From Sporosarcina sp. ACRSM (GTDB taxonomy: Bacteria > Bacillota > Bacilli > Bacillales_A > Planococcaceae), in the NCBI RefSeq assembly GCF_022346545.1, contig NZ_JAKRNU010000001.1, positions 310,001 to 374,000 on the forward strand: DNA of 64,000 bases. Reading direction: 5' to 3'. Below, piece by piece: positions 63,950-64,000 of this stretch; position 1 is the stretch's first letter, and the number at the start of each line of letters is the position of its first letter. The position numbers and the translations under genes were made by a program. The notes below the pieces were generated by a model. That model did no database searches and had not been told where the DNA came from. It saw nothing but the letters and a program-made list of their open reading frames with translations.

Positions 63950-64000
63950 TTAACGGCGTAGGCCGAGTTTAGCAATAAGATCACGGTAACGCTGAACTTC
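63950..64000 (-). CDS. rpsO: Ribosomal protein S15 (C-terminal end only)
   Basis: Only the last 16 codons and the stop are in the window: EVQRYRDLIAKLGLRR, the invariant S15 C-terminus. S15 binds 16S rRNA in the central domain of the small subunit. Its place upstream of pnp agrees with the usual rpsO-pnp order. Confidence 0.9.
   Translation of the reverse strand, partial: EVQRYRDLIAKLGLRR

Overview
The window looks like chromosome from an endospore-forming, low-to-mid GC Bacillales bacterium, probably a Sporosarcina-like member of the Planococcaceae. That assignment is inferred from gene content and from protein sequences that resemble but clearly differ from Bacillus subtilis. Sporulation genes run through the window: an alpha/beta SASP, cotE, spoVS, sirA, dipicolinate synthase dpaAB, a ymxH-type gene and a Spo0E-type phosphatase. 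From about 15.6 kb to the right end the gene order follows the B. subtilis core chromosome (yneF-sirA-tkt-ynzC-yneBA-lexA, hfq-miaA, mutLS-cotE-ricA-miaB-spoVS-ymdB-rny-recA-cinA-pgsA-ymfM-ymfK-ymfI-ymfH-ymfF, nupR-spoIIIE-rnjB-dapA-asd-dpaBA-ymxH-mlpA-pnp-rpsO), nearly all on the minus strand. I see no rRNA, tRNA, CRISPR array, prophage or intact insertion sequence.

Layout. 0-5 kb: the start of a PfkB-type kinase, an FAD amino-acid oxidase and a TrpXYZ-like ABC importer with a good sigma-A promoter. 5-6 kb: a gene-poor stretch holding a short Spo0E-family gene, a cluster of Spo0A-box-like sites, two tiny overlapping ORFs and a nested stem-loop region. 6-16 kb: accessory and metabolic genes (LysM/TolB-like protein, a short-chain dehydrogenase without its catalytic dyad, VLRF1-like protein, YmaF, an unrecognised protein, SASP, thiolase, HMG-CoA lyase, YqkD/YqkE). 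16-20 kb: sirA, tkt and the SOS module yneA-yneB / lexA around shared LexA boxes. 21-33 kb: ynbB, hfq, miaA, mutL, mutS, cotE, ricA, miaB, spoVS and ymdB. 33-44 kb: rny, recA with an SOS promoter and long leader, cinA, pgsA and the ymf cluster including the EF-P-modifying reductase ymfI. 44-51.5 kb: a nucleoside ABC importer nupNOPQ with a duplicated binding lipoprotein and its probable regulator nupR. 51.6-64 kb: spoIIIE, rnjB, diaminopimelate and dipicolinate genes, the processing peptidase mlpA, pnp and the end of rpsO.

The most unusual content is non-coding. Two dispersed repeat families sit between genes. Family R1 (about 196-259 bp; four near-complete copies near 0.3, 40.7, 49.4 and 63.5 kb plus a collapsed 42-bp copy at 44.4 kb) folds into several helices whose paired bases change together between copies, so the structure itself appears to be selected. 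Family R2 (near 22.4 and 36.6 kb) also shows paired changes, and one copy lies between the LexA-box promoter of recA and the recA start codon. Two R1 copies end exactly at a gene's stop codon and supply it. Other points of interest are a probable CTG start for cotE, a candidate short leader ORF before sirA, and a possible Spo0A-controlled Spo0E/micro-ORF locus.

All functional names rest on reading the translated sequences and on remembered family features. No database search was run.
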